This document shows positions 25,935 through 35,037 of a stretch of DNA of 64,000 nt, piece after piece. The first letter of the stretch is position 1, and each line of letters begins with the position of its first letter. Source of the DNA: GCA-003244245 sp050699515 (lineage in GTDB: Bacteria > Actinomycetota > Actinomycetes > Mycobacteriales > Pseudonocardiaceae); the NCBI GenBank assembly GCA_050699515.1, contig JBOHFF010000134.1, positions 20,310 to 84,309 on the forward strand, given 5' to 3'. Under the pieces are notes generated by a model, which did not search any database, had not been told where the DNA came from, and worked only from the letters and a program-made list of their open reading frames with translations. The translations under genes were made by a program, and so were the position numbers.

Positions 25935-25982
25935 GGACCAGCGCGAACGGTTCTAACGTTTGTCGTTACCTGTCAGCAAACA

Positions 25983-27542
25983 TCATTTCTTGCGGAACAG
26001 TTTCGTCGGGTCGAAGCCGGGGGGCAGCTGGTCCATCCCGGGCAATTTAGATAGATCCGGCAGTTCGGGCATGTTGCCGGGCAGCGTCGGCATGCCGCCG
26101 GGCAGCGCTCTGGGCGTCCTCGGCGGTGTCGGGCCCCGTCCCTTGCCCTTCTTGGCCTTGCGTCCCTTGCGGGCCCGGCGTCCGGGGCCGGTCCCGGGGA
26201 AACCGAACCGGCCGGCCATCTGCTGCATCATCTTGCGAGCCTCGAAGAACCGCTCGACGAGCTGGTTGACCTCGCTGACTGCCACTCCGGACCCGCGGGC
26301 GATGCGCTGCCGCCGGGAGGCGTTGATGATCTTCGGGTCGGCCCGCTCCGCGGGCGTCATCCCGCGGATGATGGCCTGCAACCGGTCCAGTTGCTTGTCG
26401 TCGACCTGGGCGAGCTGCTCTTTCATGCCGGCCGCACCGGGGAGCATCCCGAGCAGGTTGGCTATCGGCCCCATCTTGCGGATGGCCTGCATCTGCTCGA
26501 GGAAGTCCTCCAGGGTCAGCTCACCACTGCCGATCTTGGCGGCGGTCTGCTCGGCCTGCTCGGCGTCGAAGGCCTGCTCAGCCTGCTCGATCAGGGTGAG
26601 CAGATCCCCCATGCCCAGGATCCGGCTGGCCATCCGGTCCGGGTGGAAGACGTCGAAGTCCTCCAGCTTCTCCCCGTTGGAGGCGAACAGGATCGGCACG
26701 CCGGTGACCTGCCGCACTGACAGCGCCGCACCACCCCGGGCGTCGCCATCCAGCTTGGTGAGCACGACGCCAGTGAAGCCGACCCCGTCGCGGAACGCCT
26801 CGGAGGTGGATACCGCGTCCTGTCCGATCATGGCGTCGATGACGAACAGGGTCTCGTTGGGCTGCACCGCGTCCCGGATGTCGGCGGCCTGCTGCATCAT
26901 CTCGGCGTCGATACCCAGCCGCCCGGCGGTGTCCACCACGACGATGTCGTGCTGGCGGGCCCGGGCCTCGGCGACCCCGCGCCGCGAGACGTCGACCGGG
27001 TCACCGACACCATCGCCGGACTGTGCCGTCGTCTCACCGGTCGCTGACACGCCCGGATGGGGAGCGAACACCTGCACCCCCGCCTGCTCACCCACGATCT
27101 GCAGCTGGGTGACCGCGTTGGGTCGTTGCAGGTCCGCAGCGACGAGCAACGGGGTGTGCCCCTGGCTACGCAGCCAACGGGCGAGCTTGCCGGCCAGCGT
27201 GGTCTTCCCGGAACCCTGCAGACCCGCCAACATGATCACGGTTGGGGGCGTCTTCGCCAGTTCCAGACGCCGGGTCTCGCCGCCCAGAATGCCGATGAGC
27301 TCCTCATGGACGATCTTGATGACCTGCTGGGCGGGATTCAGCGCGGCCGAGACCTCAGCGCCCTTGGCACGCTCCTTGACCTGCGCGATGAACTGGCGGA
27401 CCACCGGCAACGCGACGTCGGCTTCGAGCAGTGCGATGCGGATCTCGCGGGCAGCGGCGTCGATGTCGGCGTCGGAGAGCCTGCCCTTGCCGCGCAGACT
27501 GGTCAACGCTGCGGTGAGCCGGTCGGAGAGGGTGTCGAACAC
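25983..27542 (-). CDS. ffh: Signal recognition particle protein Ffh
   Basis: SRP GTPase that binds signal sequences co-translationally. Domains: N (MFDTLSDRLTAALTSLRGKG), G with Walker-type GLQGSGKTTLAGKLARWL, DTAGRLGID and TKLDGDARGGAALS, then the Met-rich M domain (LEQMQAIRKMGPIANLLGML, GSGVAVSEVNQLVERF). A 12-residue or so Ser/Gly/Thr insert lies in the G domain after APHPGVS. The C-terminus is a basic Gly/Pro tail. Length 519, start GTG. Confidence 0.96.
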   Translation of the reverse strand: MFDTLSDRLTAALTSLRGKGRLSDADIDAAAREIRIALLEADVALPVVRQFIAQVKERAKGAEVSAALNPAQQVIKIVHEELIGILGGETRRLELAKTPPTVIMLAGLQGSGKTTLAGKLARWLRSQGHTPLLVAADLQRPNAVTQLQIVGEQAGVQVFAPHPGVSATGETTAQSGDGVGDPVDVSRRGVAEARARQHDIVVVDTAGRLGIDAEMMQQAADIRDAVQPNETLFVIDAMIGQDAVSTSEAFRDGVGFTGVVLTKLDGDARGGAALSVRQVTGVPILFASNGEKLEDFDVFHPDRMASRILGMGDLLTLIEQAEQAFDAEQAEQTAAKIGSGELTLEDFLEQMQAIRKMGPIANLLGMLPGAAGMKEQLAQVDDKQLDRLQAIIRGMTPAERADPKIINASRRQRIARGSGVAVSEVNQLVERFFEARKMMQQMAGRFGFPGTGPGRRARKGRKAKKGKGRGPTPPRTPRALPGGMPTLPGNMPELPDLSKLPGMDQLPPGFDPTKLFRKK

Positions 27543-27897
27543 GCCGGTCGCACTCCCTTGGAGATCCGGTGGGGTGATGGACCCCGGTGACGTGACCCTG
27601 AGATGACCCCGGAGTCTGGCTACCTGTTCGCCAGCGTAGCCGCGCCGACCGCGGCACGGACGCCTGGATCGCCGGCATCCCAGGCCCCACCCCGGGCTGC
27701 CGGCGATCCGGCCAGGACTCCTGGAGGCGAGAGCGGTACACCCGCTGCCCGATTTCTCCGGCCCGGGCAGCGGCCCCGTGTCCGCCCGACCACCGCCGAG
27801 CCACCCGATCAGCGTGCCGCTGCCTGGGCACTACCGGCAGCGCGAATACCCGCGATTGGCCTAGGTAGGACTACTCGACCTGCGTTGTGCCCTGTGC
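27543..27897. other. 355-bp gap between the DivIVA-like gene and ffh
   Basis: The ffh promoter and 5' leader should be here. I see no convincing gene: open frames on both strands are Pro/Ala/Arg-rich without ribosome-binding sites. No strong hairpin with a T-tract is visible. Confidence 0.5.
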
Positions 27898-28854
27898 CTA
27901 GGGATGCAGTCCGTACCGGGCGGTGGATTGATCCACCCGCTGGGGACGACCCACCGGGCCGGGCCGCGACACCTGCCGGATCGCACCGGAGCGGCCGGCG
28001 CTGCCCGCTGGCTCCGGCGGTGGTTGCGGCGCTGGTTCCGGTGGAGGTTGCGCACTCAGCAGCTCGGCGTGCTCATCCTGCTCGGCGACGGTGGGCTGAT
28101 CCGCGACGCCGAGCGCCTCGGCCAGCAGCCGTTGTACCGCGCTGAGCTGATCGGTGACCTCGGAACGCAGTACTCTGGCGGCGTTGACCTGCCGTTTGAC
28201 CTTGGTCACCCGGTTGTTCAGCCGTTCGCCGGCGATCTGGAGGAGCAGATACAGCGCGGCGATGCTGCGGGCTTGATAATCGCTGACCCAGGTTTCCAGC
28301 TCGGCTTGGCGGCTGGCGATGTCCTGTTCGGAACGCTGCTCGGCCTGCTGGCGCCGGTGGGCGGACTCGGCATCCGCGGTCTCCCGCCGGCTGGTGGACT
28401 CCGCCTCCAAGCGCTCGCACAGCTGCCTGGTCTCGGCCAGCAGCTGATCAGCCTGGGCGTGGGCGCTCTCCCGCAGCGAGACGGTCTCGTGCTCGGCTGA
28501 GGTCGCCAGCTCGGCCGCCTCGTCCTCGGCCATCTGCAGCATGCGCTGGATTCGCGCGGTCGCGCCGGTCAGCGGGGAGCGTTGCAACCGATCGACCTCG
28601 GAGGCCGCTTCCTTGGCCTCCCGGCGGAGGAGATCAACCTGCCTGGTCGCCTCAGCCATCTCTCGACGCAGCTGTTCAAGGTAGTCGTTGAGGTCGCCGG
28701 CCCGCCGCAGCGCAGCATCACGCTCGGCTCCGATGGTGGCAACGCGAGACTTGAGCGCGCTGACGTAGTCGATGACCTGCTGGCGGTCGAACCCGCGCAA
28801 CACGATCTCGAACGGCGGAGGTGAGGGAACGACCTCGTCCCGAGTTCGGTGCAT
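27898..28854 (-). CDS. DivIVA-like coiled-coil protein
   Basis: A 318-residue cytoplasmic protein. The N-terminal DivIVA-type membrane-curvature motif is FEIVLRGFDRQQVIDYVSAL, followed by about 200 residues of heptad-rich coiled coil (LEQLRREMAEATRQVDLLRR and so on) and a Pro/Gln-rich disordered tail. Actinobacterial proteins of this group act in polar growth or cell-wall organisation, but this is not Wag31 itself. The start at 28854 (MHRTRDEVV) is favoured over one 29 codons upstream. It lies 22 bp after glnD. Confidence 0.8.
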   Translation of the reverse strand: MHRTRDEVVPSPPPFEIVLRGFDRQQVIDYVSALKSRVATIGAERDAALRRAGDLNDYLEQLRREMAEATRQVDLLRREAKEAASEVDRLQRSPLTGATARIQRMLQMAEDEAAELATSAEHETVSLRESAHAQADQLLAETRQLCERLEAESTSRRETADAESAHRRQQAEQRSEQDIASRQAELETWVSDYQARSIAALYLLLQIAGERLNNRVTKVKRQVNAARVLRSEVTDQLSAVQRLLAEALGVADQPTVAEQDEHAELLSAQPPPEPAPQPPPEPAGSAGRSGAIRQVSRPGPVGRPQRVDQSTARYGLHP

Positions 28855-28876
28855 GCGGCCGGATGGTAGTCCGCGC

Positions 28877-31321
28877 TCAGCGGGCCGCGCTGAGCACCGC
28901 ACGCTCGACCCGATCGCGTACCTCAGGCGGCAGCACGGCATGACCGTCGGGGATGTCCTGAGCAGGGGAGATACCGTCAGCGCCGAAGGCTGTCAGGCAG
29001 AACGAGTCCACCACCGAGTTGCCCAACGTCGCGATCCGTGCCCAGCGGACGACGACCGCGTTGCCCTCCAACGCCATGGCGACTCGATGCAGCAACCCGA
29101 TCCGGTCGGTGGTACGCAGCTCGAGGACCACCGCTCCGGTGGCCTCGTCGTCGAACCACAACACCTTGGTCTCGGCCTCGGGCGATCCCGTGGCGGGCGC
29201 TGACGTCTCGCCGTAGTCGCGCTCCTTGCCGGCCAACGCCTCCGCCAACGACAGTGACCCATCCAGTGCGCGCGCCAGGTCCTGGCGGAGCAACGCGACG
29301 TCAGGAAAGCGACCGAAACGCGGTGAGACGGTGAAGCTCTCCACCGCCGCGGAGCCTTCGGGGAGTTCCACGATCTGCAGGTCCGCGGAGTGGACCTGCA
29401 GGGAATGCAGCGCGAGCACCCCGGCGGCCAGCGCGAGCACTCCCGGCCGGCCAGGGGTCACGATCATCACGATGGTGGTCTCCCGTCGCCCGGCGACGGG
29501 GTCCGCCGCGACGTGCAGCGAGCCGTTCTCGATGCAGCGCTGCGCCAGCGCATGGTGTTTCTCGGTGAGCGGTGCCGGTGTCGGCGGGGGCCGCCCGGAC
29601 AGCACCGCGCGGCAGCGGTCGGCGAGATCGGAGATCAGCGCGGCACGCCATTCGGTCCAGACGCCGGGGCCGGTGGCGAGACTGTCGGCCTCGGCCAAGG
29701 CGACCAGCAGCTCCAGCAGGACGGGATCCTCGCCGAGGGTGGCGACCACCCGTCTCGCGGTGCTGGGGTCCTGGAGATCTCGGCGTGTCGCGGTGTGGGG
29801 TAGCAGCAGGTGGTGGCGCACCATTGCGCGCAGCGTCTCGGCGTCGGAAGACCCCAGACCGAGCCGGTGCCCGATCTGCTCCGCGAGTGCGGCGCCGACC
29901 ACGGAATGGTCGCCGCCGCGGCCTTTGCCCAGGTCGTGCAGCAGCGCGCCGAGCAGCAACAGATCTGGACGAGCCACCCTCGTAGTCAGCCGGGCCGCCT
30001 GGGCCGCTGCCTCCACCAGATGCCGGTCCACGGTCCACACGTGGATACGGTCCCGCGGGGGGAGATCACGGACCGCACCCCATTCCGGGAACAGCCGCCC
30101 CCACAGCCCGGCACGGTCCATGGCCTCGATCACATCCACCGCCGGCGGTCCCGCGCCCAGCAGCGACAGCAGCTCCTCCAGGGCCGGCCGCGGCCATGGC
30201 CGGCGCAGTTCAGGAGCGGTGTCGGCGAGGGTGGTGAGGGTGCCGGTGGCGACCGGTAATCCGGTTCGCGCCGCCGTCGCCGCGACCCGTAACGCCAGTG
30301 CCGGATCGCGTGCCGGGTTGGCGTCACGCGCCAGCGCCACCTGCCCGCCGTGCTCGACCACGCCCTCATCCAGCGGACGACGCTGCGGCGCCCGCCTGAA
30401 GCCGCGCAGCCGCGCCCGTCCCCGGGGTGGCAGTGCGGCGCGCGCGGTGCGCAACCCCACATCCACCGCGTAGACCACCGTCCGCGCCGCCCCGGACAGG
30501 CTCCTGGCCAGATCGAACCGGTCTCCGAGCGCCAACACCGCGGCCACCTCGTCGGCATCCTGCGCGCGGAGCACATCGGATCCCCGGCCGGCGAGCCGGT
30601 GCAGCTCGGTGCGCACGTCCAACAGCAGCTCGCGGGCGTGGCATACCTCCGCTGTAGCGCTGTCCGCGAGCTGGCCCGCGGACAGCGCGTCGAGCAACTG
30701 GATGTCCCGCAACCCCCCATGGCCGTTCTTGAGGTCCGGTTCCACCCGGTGCGCGATGTCGCCACTGCGCGACCAGCGCTGCTGGGCCGACTCGGCGAGC
30801 TCCTCCAGTCTGGTGCGGATGCCGCTGCGCCAGGCCCGCCGCACGGCGGTGTCCATCGCGGTGAACAGCGCCTCGTCCCCGGCGATCAGCCGAGCCTCCA
30901 GCAGCCCCAACGCGGCGCGCAGGTCGGTGGCCGCCACCTGCACCGCCTGCCCGACGGTGCGCACGCTGTGATCCAACTCGATGCGGGCGTCCCACAGCGG
31001 GTACCACAACGAGTCCGCGAGCTCAGCCACCTCGCGCTTGCCGTCGTGCAACAGCACCAGGTCCAGGTCGGAATACGGCACCACCTCGCGACGGCCCAGG
31101 GCACCGACGGCGACCAGCGCGGTGCCGTTACCGACGCCCACCGCGGCGCAGCGAGAGGTCAGCCACAGCTCGTAGAGGTCCGCCAACGCTGATCGCAGCG
31201 CCGGCGCGCTCAGCTGGCGCTGCCGGGAGTTCCCGCCGAGCAGCGCGGCCCGAGCCCTGACCAGGTCATCCGCCGAGGCGGCCGAGCTCCCGTCCCGGGG
31301 CGGGGCACCAGAGCACGCCAT
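28877..31321 (-). CDS. glnD: Bifunctional PII uridylyltransferase / uridylyl-removing enzyme GlnD
   Basis: Senses glutamine and modifies PII (GlnK). Domains: nucleotidyltransferase (AVGALGRREVVPYSDLDLVL, with the S-D-x-D metal site), a GlnE-like helical part (LKNGHGGLRDIQLL), an HD hydrolase domain (LLHDLGKGRGGDHS) and two C-terminal ACT domains (ETTIVMIVTPGRPGVL and LELRTTDRIGLLHRVA). The ATG at 31321 is chosen because GGAAGGGG lies five bases upstream; product 814 residues. It lies 76 bp after glnK. In actinomycetes the homologue may adenylylate rather than uridylylate PII. Confidence 0.94.
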   Translation of the reverse strand: MACSGAPPRDGSSAASADDLVRARAALLGGNSRQRQLSAPALRSALADLYELWLTSRCAAVGVGNGTALVAVGALGRREVVPYSDLDLVLLHDGKREVAELADSLWYPLWDARIELDHSVRTVGQAVQVAATDLRAALGLLEARLIAGDEALFTAMDTAVRRAWRSGIRTRLEELAESAQQRWSRSGDIAHRVEPDLKNGHGGLRDIQLLDALSAGQLADSATAEVCHARELLLDVRTELHRLAGRGSDVLRAQDADEVAAVLALGDRFDLARSLSGAARTVVYAVDVGLRTARAALPPRGRARLRGFRRAPQRRPLDEGVVEHGGQVALARDANPARDPALALRVAATAARTGLPVATGTLTTLADTAPELRRPWPRPALEELLSLLGAGPPAVDVIEAMDRAGLWGRLFPEWGAVRDLPPRDRIHVWTVDRHLVEAAAQAARLTTRVARPDLLLLGALLHDLGKGRGGDHSVVGAALAEQIGHRLGLGSSDAETLRAMVRHHLLLPHTATRRDLQDPSTARRVVATLGEDPVLLELLVALAEADSLATGPGVWTEWRAALISDLADRCRAVLSGRPPPTPAPLTEKHHALAQRCIENGSLHVAADPVAGRRETTIVMIVTPGRPGVLALAAGVLALHSLQVHSADLQIVELPEGSAAVESFTVSPRFGRFPDVALLRQDLARALDGSLSLAEALAGKERDYGETSAPATGSPEAETKVLWFDDEATGAVVLELRTTDRIGLLHRVAMALEGNAVVVRWARIATLGNSVVDSFCLTAFGADGISPAQDIPDGHAVLPPEVRDRVERAVLSAAR

Positions 31322-31397
31322 GGCTGCCCCTTCCATCCGGTCATCGGCCCCACCACCGCCGGCGGGAGATGCTCGGCGAGTGTGGCGTGCTGGCCGC

Positions 31398-31736
31398 TCA
31401 GAGCGCGTCGAGACCGCGCTCCCCGGTCCGCACCCGGACCACGGTGTCCACTGAGGTGACCCAGATCTTCCCGTCCCCGATCTTCCCGGTCCGGGCCGCC
31501 TCGACCAGCGCGTCGATGGTCTTGTCCACCTGCGCTTCGTCCACCACGACCTCGACCCGGATCTTCGGCACGAAATCCACCGAGTACTCGGCTCCACGGT
31601 AGATCTCGGTGTGGCCCTTCTGCCGGCCGAAACCCTGTACCTCACTGACCGTCATCCCGAGCACCCCGATGCGCTCCAGCGCGCCCTTGACATCCTCCAG
31701 CGTGAACGGCTTAACGATCGCGGTCACCAGCTTCAT
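31398..31736 (-). CDS. glnK: Nitrogen regulatory protein PII (GlnK)
   Basis: Trimeric signal protein that binds ATP/ADP and 2-oxoglutarate and gates the ammonium transporter. From the ATG at 31736 the product is exactly 112 residues. The T-loop with its modified Tyr (GHTEIYRGAEYSVDF) and the B-loop (AARTGKIGDGKIWV) are intact. The stop of amtB is at 31743, so the genes are adjacent and coupled, which is the universal amtB-glnK pairing. Confidence 0.97.
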   Translation of the reverse strand: MKLVTAIVKPFTLEDVKGALERIGVLGMTVSEVQGFGRQKGHTEIYRGAEYSVDFVPKIRVEVVVDEAQVDKTIDALVEAARTGKIGDGKIWVTSVDTVVRVRTGERGLDAL

Positions 31737-31742
31737 CGCCAC

Positions 31743-33110
31743 TCACCCTTCCTGACCGGCCGAGATCTTACCCGTGGGCTGCGTCTGACCCGCCTTGCTG
31801 TTCGATGATCCGCTCCCGGTGAAGATCGAGCCGAGCTCGTAACCGGCCTCCGCGTGCTCGATCTCGTCGATACCGGTCTGCTCGGCCTCACGATCCGCCC
31901 GCAGCCCGAGGGTGTATTTCAGCACCAGCGCGATGACCAGCGCCACGACGAACGAGTAGATCATCACGGCGAACGCGGCCACGGCCTGACGCCACAGTTG
32001 GTCGGTGCCGCCACCGTAGAACAGGCCGTCCACCCCGGCGGGCGCCGCCGCCGTGGCGAGGAAACCGACCAGCAGCGTCCCGGTCAGGCCGCCGACGAGG
32101 TGCACCCCGACCACGTCGAGCGAGTCGTCGAAGCCGAACCGGAACTTGATGCTGACCGCGAGCGCGCACAGCGCGCCGGCAATCGCGCCGACCGCGATCG
32201 CGCCCAACGGCGAGACCGAGGAGCACGACGGGGTGATGGCGACCAGGCCGGCTACCACGCCGGAGGCACCACCGAGGCTGGTGGGCCTGCCGTCCCGGAT
32301 CCGCTCGACCAGCAACCAGGCCAGCATGGCCGTACAGGTCGCCACCACGGTGTTGATGAAGGTGATGCCCGCGACGCCGTTGGCGGCGACGGCTGATCCG
32401 GCGTTGAATCCGAACCACCCGAACCACAGCAGGCCGGCACCGATCATCACCATCGGCAGGTTGTGCGGGCGCATCGCTTCACGGGGCCAGCCGCGACGCC
32501 TGCCGAGCACCAGGCACAGGGCCAGCGCCGCGGCACCCGCATTGATGTGCACCGCCGTCCCGCCGGCGAAGTCGATCGCTTTGAGGTCGTTGGCGATCCA
32601 GCCACCGATCTCGGCAGTGACACCGTCGAAGGCGAACACCCAGTGTGCGACGGGGAAATACACCAGCGTCGCCCACAGCGCGGCGAACGCCAGCCATGGC
32701 CCGAAGCGCAACCGATCGGCTGCGGCACCCGACACCAGAGCCACCGTGATGATCGCGAACATCAGTTGGAACGCGACGAACACGGTCGCCGGGATGGTTC
32801 CTACCAGCGGGACATCGGCCTGGGTGGTTCCCACGGTGGTGTAGGGCCCGTGGAACAGGCCGTGCAACCCCCAGTGCTCTCCCGGATTGCCGAGCAGGCC
32901 GGACCCGATGTCGTTGCCGAACGCCATCGAGTAGCCATACAGCACCCAGAGCACGCCCACGACTCCCATCGCGGACATGCTCATCATCATCATGTTGAGG
33001 ACGCCCTTCGAGCGGACCATGCCGCCGTAGAAGAGCGCCAGGCCCGGAGTCATCAGCAGCACCAGGGCCGAGCTGGCGAGCATCCAGGCAGTGTCACCAG
33101 TGTCTAGCAC
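31743..33110 (-). CDS. amtB: Ammonium transporter AmtB
   Basis: Trimeric ammonia channel with 11 expected membrane helices. Hallmarks: LMTPGLALFYGGMVRSKGVL at helix 1-2, VYFPVAHWVFAFDG (helix 4-5 pore region) with the twin pore histidines in GGTAVHINAGAAAL and DVVGVHLVGGLTG. The GTG at 33110 is preceded by AGGAG at eight bases, giving 455 residues with no extra signal peptide. The C-terminal tail ends in Ser/Gly/Asn repeats. First gene of amtB-glnK-glnD; a GlnR box lies upstream. Confidence 0.95.
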   Translation of the reverse strand: MLDTGDTAWMLASSALVLLMTPGLALFYGGMVRSKGVLNMMMMSMSAMGVVGVLWVLYGYSMAFGNDIGSGLLGNPGEHWGLHGLFHGPYTTVGTTQADVPLVGTIPATVFVAFQLMFAIITVALVSGAAADRLRFGPWLAFAALWATLVYFPVAHWVFAFDGVTAEIGGWIANDLKAIDFAGGTAVHINAGAAALALCLVLGRRRGWPREAMRPHNLPMVMIGAGLLWFGWFGFNAGSAVAANGVAGITFINTVVATCTAMLAWLLVERIRDGRPTSLGGASGVVAGLVAITPSCSSVSPLGAIAVGAIAGALCALAVSIKFRFGFDDSLDVVGVHLVGGLTGTLLVGFLATAAAPAGVDGLFYGGGTDQLWRQAVAAFAVMIYSFVVALVIALVLKYTLGLRADREAEQTGIDEIEHAEAGYELGSIFTGSGSSNSKAGQTQPTGKISAGQEG

Positions 33111-33180
33111 GGGTTCACTCCTCTGTGTCGAGCTCCGCGCCACGATCGGGTGGCACGTGTGAAAAGAGTGAGTAGCAGGT

Positions 33181-33218
33181 GTTTCGACCGGAGACACAGA
33201 GTGTTTCAGCCACGTTAA
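33181..33218 (-). promoter_or_regulatory. GlnR-binding box upstream of amtB
   Basis: On the minus strand the pattern is TTAAC-n6-GAAAC-n6-TGTCT-n6-GAAAC, with exactly six bases between each half-site. This matches the actinomycete GlnR consensus gTnAC-n6-GaAAc-n6-gTnAC-n6-GaAAc: both GAAAC sites are perfect and the two other half-sites deviate at one and two of the four conserved positions. It lies 71-108 bp upstream of the amtB start. GlnR control of the operon under nitrogen limitation is expected. Confidence 0.75.
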
Positions 33219-33262
33219 CTGTGGTGGCTGCCCTGCTACTTCCGGGTTACAAATCTGGTCGG

Positions 33263-33290
33263 TCCAACGAAGTCAATCCAACGAAGTCAA
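33263..33290. repeat. 14-bp tandem duplication at the ftsY stop codon
   Basis: TCCAACGAAGTCAA is present twice head to tail (33263-33276 and 33277-33290). The second copy contains the ftsY stop, so the duplication extends only the 3' untranslated side and leaves the protein unchanged. Confidence 0.85.
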
Positions 33291-34882
33291 TCCAGCAGTG
33301 CGTCCACGAAAGCAGCGGGCTCGAAGGGTGCAAGATCGTCGACACCTTCACCGAGCCCGACCAGCTTGACCGGCACGCCGAGCTCGCGCTGCACGTGGAA
33401 GACGATACCGCCCTTGGCCGTGCCGTCCAGTTTGGTCAGCACGATCCCGGTGACGTCGACAACCTCGCGGAACACCCTGGCCTGCATCATCCCGTTCTGG
33501 CCGGTGGTGGCGTCGAGCACCAACAGCACCTCGTCCACCTCGGTCTGCTTGGAGACCACCCGTTTGACCTTGCCGAGTTCGTCCATCAGGCCCGTCTTGG
33601 TGTGCAGCCGGCCAGCGGTGTCGATCAATACCGTGTCCACCCCGTCGGCGCTGCCCCGTTTGACCGCCTCGAAGGCCACACTCGCCGGGTCGGCGCCCTC
33701 GGCACCGCGCACGACCTCCGCGCCGGCACGCTCACCCCAGGTGGCCAGCTGGTCGACGGCCGCGGCCCGGAAGGTGTCAGCCGCACCGAGCAGCACCCGC
33801 CGGCCGCTTGCCACCAGCACCCGGGCCAGCTTGCCGGTCGTGGTCGTCTTGCCGGTGCCGTTCACCCCGGCTATCAGCACCACACCGGGGACGCTCACGC
33901 CGTCGGCGCCCTCGTGCGGCAACGCGCGCACCGCACGGTCCAGCTCCGGGCGCAACGCCTCGATCAGCACGTCACGCAGCGCCGCACGGGCCTGCTCGGT
34001 GGTCCGCACACCGCGCTGGGCGAGCTCGGTGCGCAACGCCTCCACGATCTCCGTTGTGGTGGCCGCGCCCAGATCGGCCAGCAGCAGGGTGTCCTCCACG
34101 TCGGTCCACGAGTCCTCGTCCAGATCACCCGCTCCCAGTAGGCCCAGCAGGCTCTGCCCGAAGGCCGAGCGGGACCGCGCCAACCGGCCGCGCAGCCGGA
34201 CCAACCGACCCTCAGGCGCGTCGATCGGCTCGAGTAGAACGGCTGGCTGTTCTGCGAGCTCAGGTTCCGCCGGAGCGGGCTCAGGTTCCGCGAGCACCGG
34301 CTCAGCGAGAGGCGGTGCTGAGGGTGGCGGCTCCGCAGCTAGCGGTTCCGCGGGAGCCGGTTCCGCACGATCTGGTTCCGGCGGCGCAGGAGCTGACGTG
34401 GGCGGCAGCGCCTCGACGGGTTGAGCGGGGGCTGGAGTCGCAGGCTCGGCACTCGGGGGCGGAGCCAGATCAGCAGGCGGCGCTGACGGCTTCGGTCTCG
34501 ATCTCGGCTGCGGCCTCGGTTTGGGAGGTGGCGCCTGAACGGGGGCCTTCGGCGGAGCCGAGGTCTGTGGCCGGGTCGGAGCAGGCCGCGTTTGCGCCGG
34601 CGGCTTCGGTGACGCGGGTGGAGCCGGCGGCTTCGGCGGGGCCGGCGCGGACGCCTGGGGCGGGGCCGGGGTCTGGGGCGCCTCCGGAGGCCCACCTCCA
34701 CCGGAGGAGAAACTGATCGAGCCGCCGGCTTGATAACGGCGCGGCGCCGGGGGCGCCTCGACCTGCTGGTCGGGCTTCTCAACAATGCTGATCCGCCGAC
34801 GGCGAGCCAGTAACAGGCCCACAGCCAGCGCAACCAGCAACACCACCGCGGCAGCGATGGAGATCCAGATCACGGTCGACAC
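33287..34882 (-). CDS. ftsY: SRP receptor FtsY
   Basis: Docks ribosome-SRP complexes at the membrane. A real N-terminal transmembrane helix (VIWISIAAAVVLLVALAVGL) replaces the amphipathic anchor of E. coli, as in other actinobacteria. About 190 residues of Pro/Ala/Glu-rich linker follow, then the NG domain: GVNGTGKTTTTGKLARVL, DTFRAAAVDQL, DTAGRLHTKTGLMDEL and TKLDGTAKGG. Length 531. It lies downstream of the imiditide-like locus and upstream of amtB on the same strand. Confidence 0.96.
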   Translation of the reverse strand: MSTVIWISIAAAVVLLVALAVGLLLARRRRISIVEKPDQQVEAPPAPRRYQAGGSISFSSGGGGPPEAPQTPAPPQASAPAPPKPPAPPASPKPPAQTRPAPTRPQTSAPPKAPVQAPPPKPRPQPRSRPKPSAPPADLAPPPSAEPATPAPAQPVEALPPTSAPAPPEPDRAEPAPAEPLAAEPPPSAPPLAEPVLAEPEPAPAEPELAEQPAVLLEPIDAPEGRLVRLRGRLARSRSAFGQSLLGLLGAGDLDEDSWTDVEDTLLLADLGAATTTEIVEALRTELAQRGVRTTEQARAALRDVLIEALRPELDRAVRALPHEGADGVSVPGVVLIAGVNGTGKTTTTGKLARVLVASGRRVLLGAADTFRAAAVDQLATWGERAGAEVVRGAEGADPASVAFEAVKRGSADGVDTVLIDTAGRLHTKTGLMDELGKVKRVVSKQTEVDEVLLVLDATTGQNGMMQARVFREVVDVTGIVLTKLDGTAKGGIVFHVQRELGVPVKLVGLGEGVDDLAPFEPAAFVDALLD

Positions 34883-35037
34883 CCGTCCATCCTGGCATCC
34901 AGCCCCGTTGACGAGCAGCGCTGGTCAGCAAGCCCCAGCGCAAACCGACCGGCGGTTACGTATGGGATGTTTCGCCAGAGACGTCAGGACCATCCACCAT
35001 CGCGTGATCGTCCGCGAGGCGGAGGCAGGTCTGCACC

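Noticed and set aside
27603..28145. 180-codon plus-strand frame opposite the DivIVA-like gene
   Set aside because: Pro/Ala/Arg-rich shadow of the minus-strand coiled-coil gene.
33111..33180. Possible riboswitch or leader hairpin upstream of amtB
   Set aside because: No conserved aptamer shape was visible; the GlnR box explains regulation.
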